Positions 42,465 to 51,251 of a stretch of 64,000 nucleotides of DNA are shown piece by piece. Where the stretch lies: NCBI GenBank assembly GCA_045576235.1, contig JAZNGA010000033.1:62001-126000 (forward strand), in the 5' to 3' direction. The notes below the pieces were generated by a model that saw only the letters and a list, made by a program, of their open reading frames with translations, was not told the DNA's origin and ran no database searches. Every line of letters starts with the position of its first letter. Within the stretch, counting starts at the first letter, position 1. Origin of the DNA: SIG437 sp045576235 (GTDB taxonomy: Bacteria; Bacillota; Clostridia; UBA1381; UBA9506). The translations under genes and the position numbers were made by a program.

Positions 42465-42495
42465 ACGGGGCTTATTCTATATAATTAAGCCCCGT
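42465..42495 (+). terminator. Hairpin after the ClpE-like gene
   Basis: ACGGGGCTTA (42465-42474) pairs with TAAGCCCCGT (42486-42495). No T run follows, so it may terminate weakly or protect the 3' end. Confidence 0.55.
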
Positions 42496-42517
42496 ATTGC
42501 TAAAAAAAGTAACAAGA

Positions 42518-42551
42518 CCAATTATACAAAATAAGAATTTTGTATAATTGG
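42518..42551 (+). repeat. 15-base-pair perfect inverted repeat at the recombinase ribosome binding site
   Basis: CCAATTATACAAAAT (42518-42532) is the exact inverse of ATTTTGTATAATTGG (42537-42551), with only four bases between. The right arm runs straight into GGAGGAG of the next gene and contains TATAAT. It could hinder ribosome binding, act as an operator, or be a recombinase-related site. Confidence 0.8.
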
Positions 42552-42565
42552 GAGGAGTGTTTTTT

Positions 42566-43546
42566 ATGAAAGAATTCCCATATAATGATGTTCCTTACTT
42601 TATTAAGGATTTTATAACTTATATGGAAGCAATAAAGGGTAAATCAAAAAATACAGTTAATGAATATTATTTTGATTTGCGCACTTTTTTAAGATTTATG
42701 ATGGTTTCCCGCGGTTTAGCCAGCTATGATGATTTTGAAAAAATCGATATAACAAAAATTGATGCAGATTTTTTAAATACTGTAACTCTACATGATTTAT
42801 ATGAATACCTAGCATATACATCTCGCGAGCGTTTAAACAATGCAAACTCGCGAGCGCGAAAAGTTGCTTCACTAAGAACATTTTTCAAATATTTAAATGT
42901 TAAAGCAAAATTAATTGATGATAATCCTGCTAAAGATTTAGATTCACCCAAAATACCAAAATCATTACCCAAATATCTCTCCTTAGATGAAAGTAAGACT
43001 TTGCTTAAATGTATAGATGGTAATGATAAATTGCGTGATTATGCAATAATTACCATTTTTCTAAACTGTGGTTTGCGTTTATCTGAATTGGCTGGCATTA
43101 ATGTTAATGCTATTAAAGGTGATAAACTGGTAGTAATTGGTAAAGGTGATAAAGAAAGAACAATTTATTTAAATAAAGCTTGTTTAGATGCAATTAATAA
43201 TTATATTGAGAACGAACGCCCCAAAGATGGTATTAAGCCTCTACATAAAAATGCGCTTTTTATAAGTAGAAACAAGCAAAGAATTAGCGTTAAAACAATT
43301 CAACATTTAGTCAAAAAACATCTTCAGGTTGCAGGACTTGATACAACGAAATATTCAGTTCATAAATTACGCCATACTGCTGCAACATTAATGTATAGAT
43401 ATGGTGATGTTGATGTCAGAGTTTTGCAGGAAATTTTAGGACACACTAATTTATCCACAACACAAATTTATACTCATTTAGACGATGAACAACTTCGCAG
43501 AGCTGCAGGAAATAATCCATTAGCTGATTTTAACGATGAAGACTAA
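42566..43546 (+). CDS. XerC/XerD-type tyrosine recombinase
   Basis: This phage-integrase-family recombinase of 326 residues has the SAM-like N-terminal domain (FITYMEAIKGKSKNTVNEYYFDLRTFLRF) and a full catalytic set: R in NCGLRLSELA, K in GKGDKER, H-x-x-R in HKLRH, H in LGHTN and Y in TTQIYTH. The length fits XerC/D/S. It is a lone gene with no prophage or integron nearby, so chromosome-dimer resolution or a cellular inversion role is more likely than integration. GGGAGGAG places the start at ATG 42566; the frame opens 18 bases earlier. A perfect inverted repeat lies just before it. Confidence 0.9.
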   Translation: MKEFPYNDVPYFIKDFITYMEAIKGKSKNTVNEYYFDLRTFLRFMMVSRGLASYDDFEKIDITKIDADFLNTVTLHDLYEYLAYTSRERLNNANSRARKVASLRTFFKYLNVKAKLIDDNPAKDLDSPKIPKSLPKYLSLDESKTLLKCIDGNDKLRDYAIITIFLNCGLRLSELAGINVNAIKGDKLVVIGKGDKERTIYLNKACLDAINNYIENERPKDGIKPLHKNALFISRNKQRISVKTIQHLVKKHLQVAGLDTTKYSVHKLRHTAATLMYRYGDVDVRVLQEILGHTNLSTTQIYTHLDDEQLRRAAGNNPLADFNDED

Positions 43547-43575
43547 AAAAAGAAGGGGCTCTCCCCTTCTTTTTT
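43546..43575. terminator. Bidirectional terminator between the recombinase and fmt
   Basis: AAAAAAGAAGGGG (43546-43558) pairs perfectly with CCCCTTCTTTTTT (43563-43575), loop CTCT. Both genes end at its edge. Confidence 0.92.
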
Positions 43576-44503
43576 AACCTAAAATCTTTCCAACTGAAAT
43601 CGAATTGCCTTTAATATATTCACTGACAGGCATTTTCTTTTTGCCTTCCATCTGTATTTCCGTTATATTTATTGCTCCATTTCCGCATTTTATAACAATT
43701 CCTTCAGGTGAAACATTTATAATTTCACCATATTCACCGTTAAAATCTTTTTCAAGAGGTTTGCATGAAATAATTTTCATAAGTTTTCCATCATAATTGG
43801 TTTGAGCATATGGATATGAATTCATTCCTCTGACAAGATTATATATTTCATCAGGACTGCAATTAAAATTAATTTTTGCTGTCTCTTTTGTAATCATCGG
43901 TGCGTAACAAGACTCAGAATCATCTTGCTTTTCCCGTATTATAGCATCATTTTCAAATAGTCTTATTGTTTCGATTAAAGTTTCCGCCCCTAAAACAGCT
44001 AATTTATCATGGAGAGATTCGCCCGTGTCCGACTTCTCTATTGTTATTTCCTTTTTCAAAATCATATCACCTGTATCGAGCCCTTTATTCATAAACAATG
44101 TTGTAATTCCGGTTTTATTTTCCCCATTAATAATGCTCCACTGAATTGGTGCTGCCCCTCTATATTTAGGTAAAAGTGATGCATGTACATTTATGCAACC
44201 TAATTTCGGAAGATTTAGCACTCTTTCAGATAAAATTTGTCCATATGCAACAACAACAAATAAATCGGCATCAAAACTTTTCAAATATGAATATGCATCA
44301 TCATTTTTTAAAGATTCAGGCTGATAAACTTCGTAATTTAAGCTTAAAGCACATTCTTTGACCGGAGTTGCTGCAAGTTTATGTCCACGACCTTTAGGTT
44401 TATCGGGCTGCGATACGACTAATAATATTTCATGCCCTTCATCAGCCAAAGCTTTTAATGAAGTGACAGCAAAATCCGGTGTCCCCATAAACACTATTTT
44501 CAT
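43574..44503 (-). CDS. fmt: Methionyl-tRNA formyltransferase
   Basis: Fmt formylates initiator Met-tRNA with 10-formyl-THF. The 309-residue protein starts MKIVFMGTPDFAVTSLKAL, contains the active-site segment CINVHASLLPKYRGAAPIQWSI, and DTGDMILKKEI, with an OB-like C-terminal domain. AGGTGAG precedes the ATG. It is co-transcribed with def (23 bases upstream) and priA, the usual Firmicute order priA-def-fmt. Confidence 0.97.
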   Translation of the reverse strand: MKIVFMGTPDFAVTSLKALADEGHEILLVVSQPDKPKGRGHKLAATPVKECALSLNYEVYQPESLKNDDAYSYLKSFDADLFVVVAYGQILSERVLNLPKLGCINVHASLLPKYRGAAPIQWSIINGENKTGITTLFMNKGLDTGDMILKKEITIEKSDTGESLHDKLAVLGAETLIETIRLFENDAIIREKQDDSESCYAPMITKETAKINFNCSPDEIYNLVRGMNSYPYAQTNYDGKLMKIISCKPLEKDFNGEYGEIINVSPEGIVIKCGNGAINITEIQMEGKKKMPVSEYIKGNSISVGKILG

Positions 44504-44526
44504 TTTAACTCACCTCGTTTACAATA

Positions 44527-44982
44527 TTATTCACACATTTCGATTGCCTTATCAATATATAAAACACCACTTAAGTGATCTATTTCATGGCAACACGCAA
44601 CAGCAAGCAATCCTTCAGCTTCAAGCTCGAAAGTTTCACCTTTTCTGTTTTGCGCTCGAACAATAACTTTTTCGGGTCGTTTAACTTTTCCGCTTTGTCC
44701 CGGAACAGAAAGACAGCCTTCTTCATTGCACTGCTCCCCTTTCTGATATACGATGACAGGATTTATAAACTCAATCAGCCCTTCTCCAATATTAATTACA
44801 ACTACCCTCTTCAACACGCCAACCTGCGGTGCTGCGAGACCAACTCCATTTGCTTTTTCCATCGTCTCATTCATATCATCTAAAAGCGTTAATATTCTTT
44901 CATCGATGACGCTGACTTCTCGTGACTTTTTTCTAAGAATATCTGCATCCTCGTCTATTTTTAAAATGTTTCTAAGTGCCAT
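44527..44982 (-). CDS. def: Peptide deformylase
   Basis: Def removes the formyl group that Fmt adds. All three motifs are present: GVGLAAPQVGV (motif 1), EEGCLSVPG (motif 2, cysteine metal ligand) and CHEIDHLSGVLYID (motif 3, HExxH). At 151 residues it is a type I-like deformylase. AAAGGAG sits eight bases before the ATG. It lies between priA and fmt with small gaps, consistent with coordinated expression of the two opposing activities. Confidence 0.97.
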   Translation of the reverse strand: MALRNILKIDEDADILRKKSREVSVIDERILTLLDDMNETMEKANGVGLAAPQVGVLKRVVVINIGEGLIEFINPVIVYQKGEQCNEEGCLSVPGQSGKVKRPEKVIVRAQNRKGETFELEAEGLLAVACCHEIDHLSGVLYIDKAIEMCE

Positions 44983-44994
44983 GTTTTTTCTCCT

Positions 44995-47244
44995 TTATAT
45001 AATATTATTCGGATTATACTCAACATGCATACTAATCCATTTACTTTCCTTCGTTTTATTATGAACCTTAATAATATTGTTAATTATTGTTTTAAAATCT
45101 TCATCTATTTTGCATTTAATTAAAATTTGCCAACGATATTTATCATTAATACGCGATAAACTACACGGTGTTGGGCCCAAAATCTCATTAGCATCAAGAA
45201 TATTAGTTAAATAGAATGCTCGCTCAACATATTTTTTTATTTTGTTTGAATATGAAGAAACTGCATCGTTTGATGAACAAGTGAAGAGAATTGAAACAAT
45301 ATCGCAAAATGGAGGATATCTCAATATTTGTCTCAAATTTATTTCGTTTTCATAAAATGCTAAATAATTTTGATTTTTTGCATGTAAAATTATGTCATTT
45401 TCAGGAGTGTAGGTTTGCACAATTGCCCGTCCTGGCTTCTCTCCTCTCCCTGCTCTACCACAAACCTGAGTGATTAGATCAAAAGTGCGCTCCCCAGAAC
45501 GAAAATCATTTAAATTAAGTCCAATATCTGCCGCTAAAACGCCAACTAATGTGACAGACGGGAAATCCAAGCCCTTTGCTACCATCTGTGTGCCGATTAA
45601 AATATCAGTTTTTTCCTCTTTAAACATTTTAAGTATATCACTATGGGATGTTTTTCTTGTTGTGGTATCAACATCCATTCTTAAAATTGATGCATCAGGA
45701 AAAAGTTTTTTAATCTCATCTTCAACTTTTTGTGTTCCAACACCAAAATGCCTGATGTATGAACTTGAACATTCCGGACAGGTCTTCGGATTTTTTATCG
45801 TATAACCGCAATAGTGGCAGGTTAAACTTTCATTTGATTTGTGATATGTAAGCGATATGTTACAATGTTTACATTTTGCCGTATATCCACAGCTTCTACA
45901 GGAAACAAACGATGAAAACCCTCGTCTGTTTAAAAACAAAATAGTTTGTTCATTGTTTTTAATATTAACTTCAATCTCTTGTTTCAATTTATCACTTATA
46001 ATAGAACGATTACCGTTTACTAATTCTTGTCTCATATCAACAAGTTCAACCTTTGGAAGATTTTTCTTGTTTGTTCTCTTACTTAGTGAAATAAGCTTAT
46101 AATCGTCAGCTTGTGCCTTATAAAAGCTCGATACATCAGGTGTTGCTGACGACAAGACTAAAGGTATGTCGTGATATTTTGCACGAAATTCTGCAACCTC
46201 TCTCGCGTGATATGCAGGAAGATTTTCTGATTTATATGTGTTTTCGTGTTCCTCGTCAATAATTATAATTCCAAGATTTTTAATTGGTGCAAAAATCGCC
46301 GAACGAACGCCAACAACAACAGAAACTTCACCATTTCTAATTCTTCGATACTCATCAGATCGCTCACCTGCTGATAATTTAGAATGAAGCAAAGCAACTT
46401 TTTTCCCAAAACGGCTGACAAATCGTTCAATAATCTGTGGTGTCAGAGATATTTCAGGAACGAGAACAATTGCAGTTTTATTATTTTTGATTTTGTTTTC
46501 TATGCATTGAAGAAAAACTTCTGTTTTACCACTTCCCGTTACGCCATAGAGTAAAAAAGTTTTGAAATTTTCTTCATTTAAAATCGTTTCTATAGCATAT
46601 TTTTGTTCATCATTTGGTCTAAAAGGTTTAGACGGCTCTATTGCATCATAATCAATTGGGTTTCTGATCACTTCAATTTCGTTTTCAACTAATATTCCCT
46701 TATTTACTAAAGATTTTATAACAGCTCTGGTACATCCTGTAATCATACATATATCAGAATAGGATATAAATTCATTCTGAATCATAAGTTCAAGGACTTT
46801 TGTTTGCATTGGAGCTTTATCACGCAAAAGTTCTAAATGTGTATATGCATCATCGTAGGATATATTTAGCTCAACACCTTTAATGGTTTTTTCATTTGTT
46901 TTATCAAAGTGAACGCCTATCCCCGGAGGCAAAATTGTCTTAATCGCCGAAATTAGTGTAGAAAAATATTTATCTTTCATAAATTTAGCAACATCTAACA
47001 ATTCTTCATCAAATAATGGAGCTTCATCACTAATCCCAACAATTTCCTTTAAATTTTGGACAGTGCTTTCTTGTGGGAAAGCAACAACAAACCCTTCAAT
47101 GACATAATCTCCTTTTCCAAATGGAATATATACCATACTTCCTATATTAAGTTTTTGATAAAGTTCATCAGGTGCCGTATAATCAAATAATTTATCTACA
47201 CTTCTTGCAAGCCTGTTAACAACGACACTAACTATATTGGACAT
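44995..47244 (-). CDS. priA: Primosomal protein N' (replication restart helicase)
   Basis: PriA rebuilds replication forks. The 749-residue protein has the N-terminal DNA-binding domain (SVVVNRLARSVDKLFDYTAP), Walker A GVTGSGKTEVFLQ, the DEEH box, helicase motif SATPDVSSF, and a zinc region CRSCGYTAKCKHCNIS plus CHYCGY and CPECSS. The helicase C-domain includes GTQMVAKGLDFP. Its ribosome binding site is weak (AAAGG with GC following). It overlaps neither neighbour but stays in the same transcript as coaBC, def and fmt. Confidence 0.97.
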   Translation of the reverse strand: MSNIVSVVVNRLARSVDKLFDYTAPDELYQKLNIGSMVYIPFGKGDYVIEGFVVAFPQESTVQNLKEIVGISDEAPLFDEELLDVAKFMKDKYFSTLISAIKTILPPGIGVHFDKTNEKTIKGVELNISYDDAYTHLELLRDKAPMQTKVLELMIQNEFISYSDICMITGCTRAVIKSLVNKGILVENEIEVIRNPIDYDAIEPSKPFRPNDEQKYAIETILNEENFKTFLLYGVTGSGKTEVFLQCIENKIKNNKTAIVLVPEISLTPQIIERFVSRFGKKVALLHSKLSAGERSDEYRRIRNGEVSVVVGVRSAIFAPIKNLGIIIIDEEHENTYKSENLPAYHAREVAEFRAKYHDIPLVLSSATPDVSSFYKAQADDYKLISLSKRTNKKNLPKVELVDMRQELVNGNRSIISDKLKQEIEVNIKNNEQTILFLNRRGFSSFVSCRSCGYTAKCKHCNISLTYHKSNESLTCHYCGYTIKNPKTCPECSSSYIRHFGVGTQKVEDEIKKLFPDASILRMDVDTTTRKTSHSDILKMFKEEKTDILIGTQMVAKGLDFPSVTLVGVLAADIGLNLNDFRSGERTFDLITQVCGRAGRGEKPGRAIVQTYTPENDIILHAKNQNYLAFYENEINLRQILRYPPFCDIVSILFTCSSNDAVSSYSNKIKKYVERAFYLTNILDANEILGPTPCSLSRINDKYRWQILIKCKIDEDFKTIINNIIKVHNKTKESKWISMHVEYNPNNII

Positions 47245-47274
47245 ATCAACTCAGAGCCTTTCTGCATATAAAAT

Positions 47275-48474
47275 TTATTTCCCGGATCGCACAGTTAAGA
47301 GTTTATCGATAATTTTATTTGCAACAAGAAACTTGTCCATATTTGGAAGTTTGTCCGTATGTCCTTCTTTATCTATGATTGTTACTGTGTTATTATCAGT
47401 TGCAAACCCCGCGTTTTCATCTAAAAGGTTGTTAGCAACAATCATATCTAATTTTTTTGATTTTAACTTTATAGCTGCATTCTCTAACAAATCCTTTGTT
47501 TCCATACAAAATCCGATAACAACTTGATTTGAGCGTTTGGATGTAGAAAGTTCAGCTAAAATATCAATGTTTTTTTCAAGATTTATTGTTAGTGAATCCT
47601 TCTTCTTTATCTTATTTTCTTCATATGTTGATGGTTTAAAGTCAGCAACTGCTGCAGCTTTAATTAAAATGTCAGACTCTTTAAAAAGTTCACTACATAC
47701 TTCGTACATTTCACTTGCACTTTTAGTTTCAACACAATTAATGCCAATAGGCTCAGGAATAGATATTGCGCCATGAACTAAAGTGACATCAGCGCCCCTA
47801 TAGCGTGCTGCTTTTGCAACAGAAATTCCCATCTTTCCCGATGAATGATTTGTTATATATCTTACTGGGTCGATGCTTTCCATCGTTGCGCCTGCGGTAA
47901 CAAGTATTCTGACGCCTGCCAAATCCTTTTTAAATCCTATTTCATTAATGACAGCATCTAAAATGTTTTCGGGGTTCTCAAGTTTTCCTTTACCAATATC
48001 GCCACATGCTAAAGTGCCGCATGATGGTTCGATAAATTTAATCCCGCGTTTTTTTAATGTTTCAATATTTGTTTGTATGGCGATGTTCTCATACATAGCA
48101 GTGTTCATCGCAGGGGCAATCAAGATTGGAGCCTTTGTTGCCATAAGCACAGTGGAAAGCATATCGTCAGCAATACCTGAAGCAATTTTGCCAATTATAT
48201 TTGCTGTCGCAGGTGCAACCAAAGCAACATCAGCCCATTTTGCCAAAGAGATATGTTCAACATCCCATGTAACAGGAGTTTCAAACATATCATATGCAAC
48301 CGGATTACTTGTCAAAGATGAAAAGGAAAGTGGCGTGACAAATTTAGTCGCAGATTCAGTCATAATAACTTTAATCTCTGCACCCTGTTTTTTTAAAAGA
48401 CTAACAATTTCCAATGCTTTATATGCAGCGATTGAGCCAGTTACTCCTAATAAAATATGCTTACCCTTCAACAT
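47275..48474 (-). CDS. coaBC: Bifunctional phosphopantothenoylcysteine decarboxylase/synthase
   Basis: This coenzyme A enzyme carries two activities. The N-terminal flavin domain starts KHILLGVTGSIAAYKALEIV and has the decarboxylase features APAMNTAMYEN and PSCGTLACGDIGKG. The C-terminal synthase domain has ILVTAGATMESIDPVRYITNHSSGKMG and VIGFCMETKDLLENA. Its 399 residues are standard. AGGAGAG precedes the ATG. The recX-coaBC-priA-def-fmt order suggests one long leftward operon. Confidence 0.96.
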   Translation of the reverse strand: MLKGKHILLGVTGSIAAYKALEIVSLLKKQGAEIKVIMTESATKFVTPLSFSSLTSNPVAYDMFETPVTWDVEHISLAKWADVALVAPATANIIGKIASGIADDMLSTVLMATKAPILIAPAMNTAMYENIAIQTNIETLKKRGIKFIEPSCGTLACGDIGKGKLENPENILDAVINEIGFKKDLAGVRILVTAGATMESIDPVRYITNHSSGKMGISVAKAARYRGADVTLVHGAISIPEPIGINCVETKSASEMYEVCSELFKESDILIKAAAVADFKPSTYEENKIKKKDSLTINLEKNIDILAELSTSKRSNQVVIGFCMETKDLLENAAIKLKSKKLDMIVANNLLDENAGFATDNNTVTIIDKEGHTDKLPNMDKFLVANKIIDKLLTVRSGK

Positions 48475-48479
48475 TTTAT

Positions 48480-49106
48480 CTACTCTCCTCTATCTTTTAG
48501 AATTATGTTAATTGTTTTTTCAATCAATTCAAACGAAAATCCTTTAGATGCTAAAAATCTTTTCACCTTCATAATATTTTTATATTCAAAATTGCCGTTT
48601 AACTTTTTTTCAGCAAGCGGCAAAATATTGTTTTCTTCAATCAATTCAACATCAAAATCTTTTGTTACTTCATCAATCACCTGAGCATCAATGCCCTTTT
48701 GTATCAAATCATATTTTATTTTTTTTATTGCAGTACATTTAATATTTAAAGCATCATTTATGTAACTTTTAGCGTAGTCAAAATCATTAATGAAGCCATA
48801 GCTCTCCAAAAAAACTAATGTTTTAGCAATTACTTCATCATCATAACCTTTGACTGTGAGTTTATCAATCATTGCTTTTTTAGTATATTTAAAGCGCGAT
48901 AGCAGTGAAAGCGAATAATCCTTTGCTGATGAAAAAAGAACCGTTTCTCTTATTTTTTTCAAATCATCATCCGACATTTCTGTGCCAACTTTAATTTTTA
49001 ATTTAAATAAATCAAAATCATCGATGCCAAAGGCAAATTTCTCATCTAAAAAAACAGAACTTCGATTTTTAGACCTTTTTTGTTTTTCAATCTTAGTTAT
49101 AATCAT
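48480..49106 (-). CDS. recX: Regulatory protein RecX
   Basis: RecX modulates RecA filaments. The 208-residue protein contains the three-helix repeats, for instance YSLSLLSRFKYTKKAMIDKLTVKGYDDEVIAKTLVFLESYGFINDFDYA, typical of the family. A terminator for the upstream oxidoreductase operon lies within 15-75 bases of its start, leaving little room for a separate promoter, so transcription may depend on read-through or on a promoter in the hairpin loop. It ends six bases before coaBC. Confidence 0.9.
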   Translation of the reverse strand: MIITKIEKQKRSKNRSSVFLDEKFAFGIDDFDLFKLKIKVGTEMSDDDLKKIRETVLFSSAKDYSLSLLSRFKYTKKAMIDKLTVKGYDDEVIAKTLVFLESYGFINDFDYAKSYINDALNIKCTAIKKIKYDLIQKGIDAQVIDEVTKDFDVELIEENNILPLAEKKLNGNFEYKNIMKVKRFLASKGFSFELIEKTINIILKDRGE

Positions 49107-49121
49107 AATAAATCACCAGCA

Positions 49122-49180
49122 AAAACGAAAACGGGATTCTGCATAAGTATCATTTTGATAAAGGACACCTCAGAACCCCG
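49122..49180 (-). terminator. Terminator after the 2-oxoacid oxidoreductase operon
   Basis: On the minus strand, CGGGGTTCTG (49180-49171) pairs with CAGAATCCCG (49141-49132), one G-T pair included, then TTTTCGTTTTT. A small inner ATCA/TGAT hairpin lies in the loop. Confidence 0.75.
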
Positions 49181-49214
49181 CTTTAAATACATCTTTTAAT
49201 ACAATATATAGGTT

Positions 49215-49949
49215 TTATTTTTCGCAGTAAACACCTAACGGATAGTAAGGCATCATATTTTCCCTCAACCAATCAAGAGCTTCAACAGGAGAAAGTCCCC
49301 AGTTTGTCGGACAAGTCGAAAGAACTTCAACTAAAGAGAAGCCCTTCTTCTCTATCTGAGTCATAAAAGCTTTCTTAATTGCTTTTTTTGCATTATTAAT
49401 ATTTTTAACACAATCAACAGCAACTCGTTCGATGTATGCAGCACCATCCGTTGTTGAAAGCATTTCACTGATTCTGATAGGGAAACCTTGTGTTTCAGTG
49501 TTTCTTCCGTATGGAGATGTCTGTGTTATCTGACCAGGCAAAGATGTTGGTGCCATCTGTCCGCCTGTCATACCATAGATTGCATTATTAATAAAAATTA
49601 TTGTTATATTCTCTCCGCGTGCTGCAGCATGAACAGTTTCAGCGGTGCCAATAGATGCAAGGTCACCATCACCCTGATATGTGAACACAACTTTCTCAGG
49701 ATGGACTCTTTTAACACCTGTAGCAACAGCCGGAGCTCTTCCATGGGCTGCCTCTAACATATCGCAGTTAAAATAGTCGTAAGCAAAAACTGAACAACCA
49801 ACCGGCGCTACTCCGATTGTTTTTCCTTCAATCTCCAGTTCGTCTATAACCTCAGCAACAAGACGGTGAACAATACCGTGTGTGCAACCGGGGCAATAGT
49901 GCAAATTTACATCACAAAGAGCATGAGGTCTTTTAAAAACCTGTTCCAT
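49215..49949 (-). CDS. 2-oxoacid:ferredoxin oxidoreductase, beta (TPP) subunit
   Basis: This is the thiamine-diphosphate subunit of a Kor/Vor-type 2-oxoacid:ferredoxin oxidoreductase. The sequence has HYCPGCTHGIVHRLVAEV, the TPP/Mg loop YQGDGDLASIGTAETVHAAARGENI and IFINNAIYGMTGGQMAPT. Such enzymes oxidatively decarboxylate 2-oxoglutarate or branched 2-oxoacids to acyl-CoA, reducing ferredoxin. The start overlaps the VorB stop (TAATG). The gamma subunit that normally follows or precedes is missing, and a terminator comes next. Confidence 0.92.
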   Translation of the reverse strand: MEQVFKRPHALCDVNLHYCPGCTHGIVHRLVAEVIDELEIEGKTIGVAPVGCSVFAYDYFNCDMLEAAHGRAPAVATGVKRVHPEKVVFTYQGDGDLASIGTAETVHAAARGENITIIFINNAIYGMTGGQMAPTSLPGQITQTSPYGRNTETQGFPIRISEMLSTTDGAAYIERVAVDCVKNINNAKKAIKKAFMTQIEKKGFSLVEVLSTCPTNWGLSPVEALDWLRENMMPYYPLGVYCEK

Positions 49950-51013
49950 TATTTTATACCTCCTGCAATTTTTTTGAATTCATCAATGATTTCATTAGGA
50001 TAAGGAATATTACCGCCTGTGCGACCGTAAAAATACACAGGAACTTTACCCTCTGTTGCAAGTTTTACATCATCAACCATCTGTCCCAAACTCATTTCAA
50101 CGCTGAGAATTGCTCTAACTTTTCCAACATATTTTTTATAAGTATCAACAGGGAATGGCCACAATGTGATTGGTCTGATTAAACCAACCTTATAGCCTTC
50201 TTCTCTTAAACTTAAAACAGCATTTTTTGCAATTCTTGCGGTTGAGCCATAAGCTGTAATAATGTAGTCTGCATCATCTGTCATGAATTCTTCAGACATA
50301 ACTTCAGTTTTTTCAATGTGTTTATATTTCTCATTTCGTTCTAAAACAATTTTTTCAAGGACATCAGGCTGTATATATAAAGAGTTAATCACATTATGCT
50401 CTCTTTTCATATCGGTGCCGTTTGTTGCCCATGTTTTTTTCTCAATTTTTCGGCCGTTGTCAATTTCAAGAGTAACAGGCTCCATCATCTGACCGAGCAT
50501 ACCATCACCCATAATCATAACAGGCATTCTATAAATATCAGCTAAATCAAAAGCCAATGATGTTAAATTAATAATCTCCTGAACAGAACTCGGCGCTAAA
50601 ACAATCATTCTATAATCACCATGTCCAAGTCCTTTTGTGGCTTGATAATAGTCAGACTGAGCTGGTTGGATGCCACCAAGTCCCGGGCCTGCTCTAACGA
50701 TATTTACCACCACTGCAGGCAAATCTGCTCCTGCTATATATGAAATTGCTTCAGCTTTCAAGCTGATACCGGGGCTTGATGAAGAAGTCATAGCTCTGGC
50801 ACCTGCTGCTGTAGCTCCATATACCATATTACAAGCCGCTATTTCGCTTTCAGCCTGAAAAAACACGCCGCCAACCTTTGGCATACGCTTGGCCATATAG
50901 GCTGCAATTTCAGTCTGTGGTGTTATTGGATAACCAAAATAATGCTTACAGCCCGACATAATAGCTGCTTCTGCTAAAGCCTCATTTCCTTTCAATAAAA
51001 CTTTTTCAGCCAT
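49949..51013 (-). CDS. vorB: 3-methyl-2-oxobutanoate dehydrogenase-type alpha subunit (VorB)
   Basis: The 354-residue protein contains the pyrimidine-binding domain (EAAIMSGCKHYFGYPITPQTEIAAYMAKRMP), SEIAACNMVYGATAAGARAMTSSSSPGISLKAEA and the C-terminal transketolase-like domain with GLIRPITLWPFPVD. This matches VorB/KorA subunits. Substrate choice between branched 2-oxoacids and 2-oxoglutarate cannot be decided from sequence alone. GGAAGGTG precedes the ATG. It sits between the ferredoxin gene and the beta subunit, as expected for a four-subunit enzyme. Confidence 0.9.
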   Translation of the reverse strand: MAEKVLLKGNEALAEAAIMSGCKHYFGYPITPQTEIAAYMAKRMPKVGGVFFQAESEIAACNMVYGATAAGARAMTSSSSPGISLKAEAISYIAGADLPAVVVNIVRAGPGLGGIQPAQSDYYQATKGLGHGDYRMIVLAPSSVQEIINLTSLAFDLADIYRMPVMIMGDGMLGQMMEPVTLEIDNGRKIEKKTWATNGTDMKREHNVINSLYIQPDVLEKIVLERNEKYKHIEKTEVMSEEFMTDDADYIITAYGSTARIAKNAVLSLREEGYKVGLIRPITLWPFPVDTYKKYVGKVRAILSVEMSLGQMVDDVKLATEGKVPVYFYGRTGGNIPYPNEIIDEFKKIAGGIK

Positions 51014-51028
51014 TTTCTACACACCTTC

Positions 51029-51235
51029 CTACTTAAATACTTCAATTACACAGTCAGGACACATAGTTGCACACATTGCGCAACCTAAACATTTGTCCAT
51101 TTCTTTAACCTCAACAGGATTAAAACCTTTTGCATTCATTCTGTCCTCTGCAACACTAATGATTTTGCGGGGACAAGCAGTAATACAAAGATAACAGCCT
51201 TTACAGCGTTCCTCATTGATTATGACCTTGCCCAT
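51029..51235 (-). CDS. 4Fe-4S ferredoxin (delta) subunit
   Basis: This protein of 68 residues has two CxxCxxCxxxCP clusters (CKGCYLCITACP and CLGCAMCATMCP), so it binds two 4Fe-4S centres. Its position before vorB identifies it as the delta subunit that transfers electrons to ferredoxin. GGAGGTG precedes the ATG. Gaps of 16 bases on either side indicate co-transcription. Confidence 0.94.
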   Translation of the reverse strand: MGKVIINEERCKGCYLCITACPRKIISVAEDRMNAKGFNPVEVKEMDKCLGCAMCATMCPDCVIEVFK

Positions 51236-51251
51236 TTATTGCACCTCCATA

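Noticed and set aside
42518..43546. Tyrosine recombinase as integrase of a mobile element with the palindrome as attachment site
   Set aside because: No excisionase, cargo, tRNA or matching second site is present, and both sides hold core genes.
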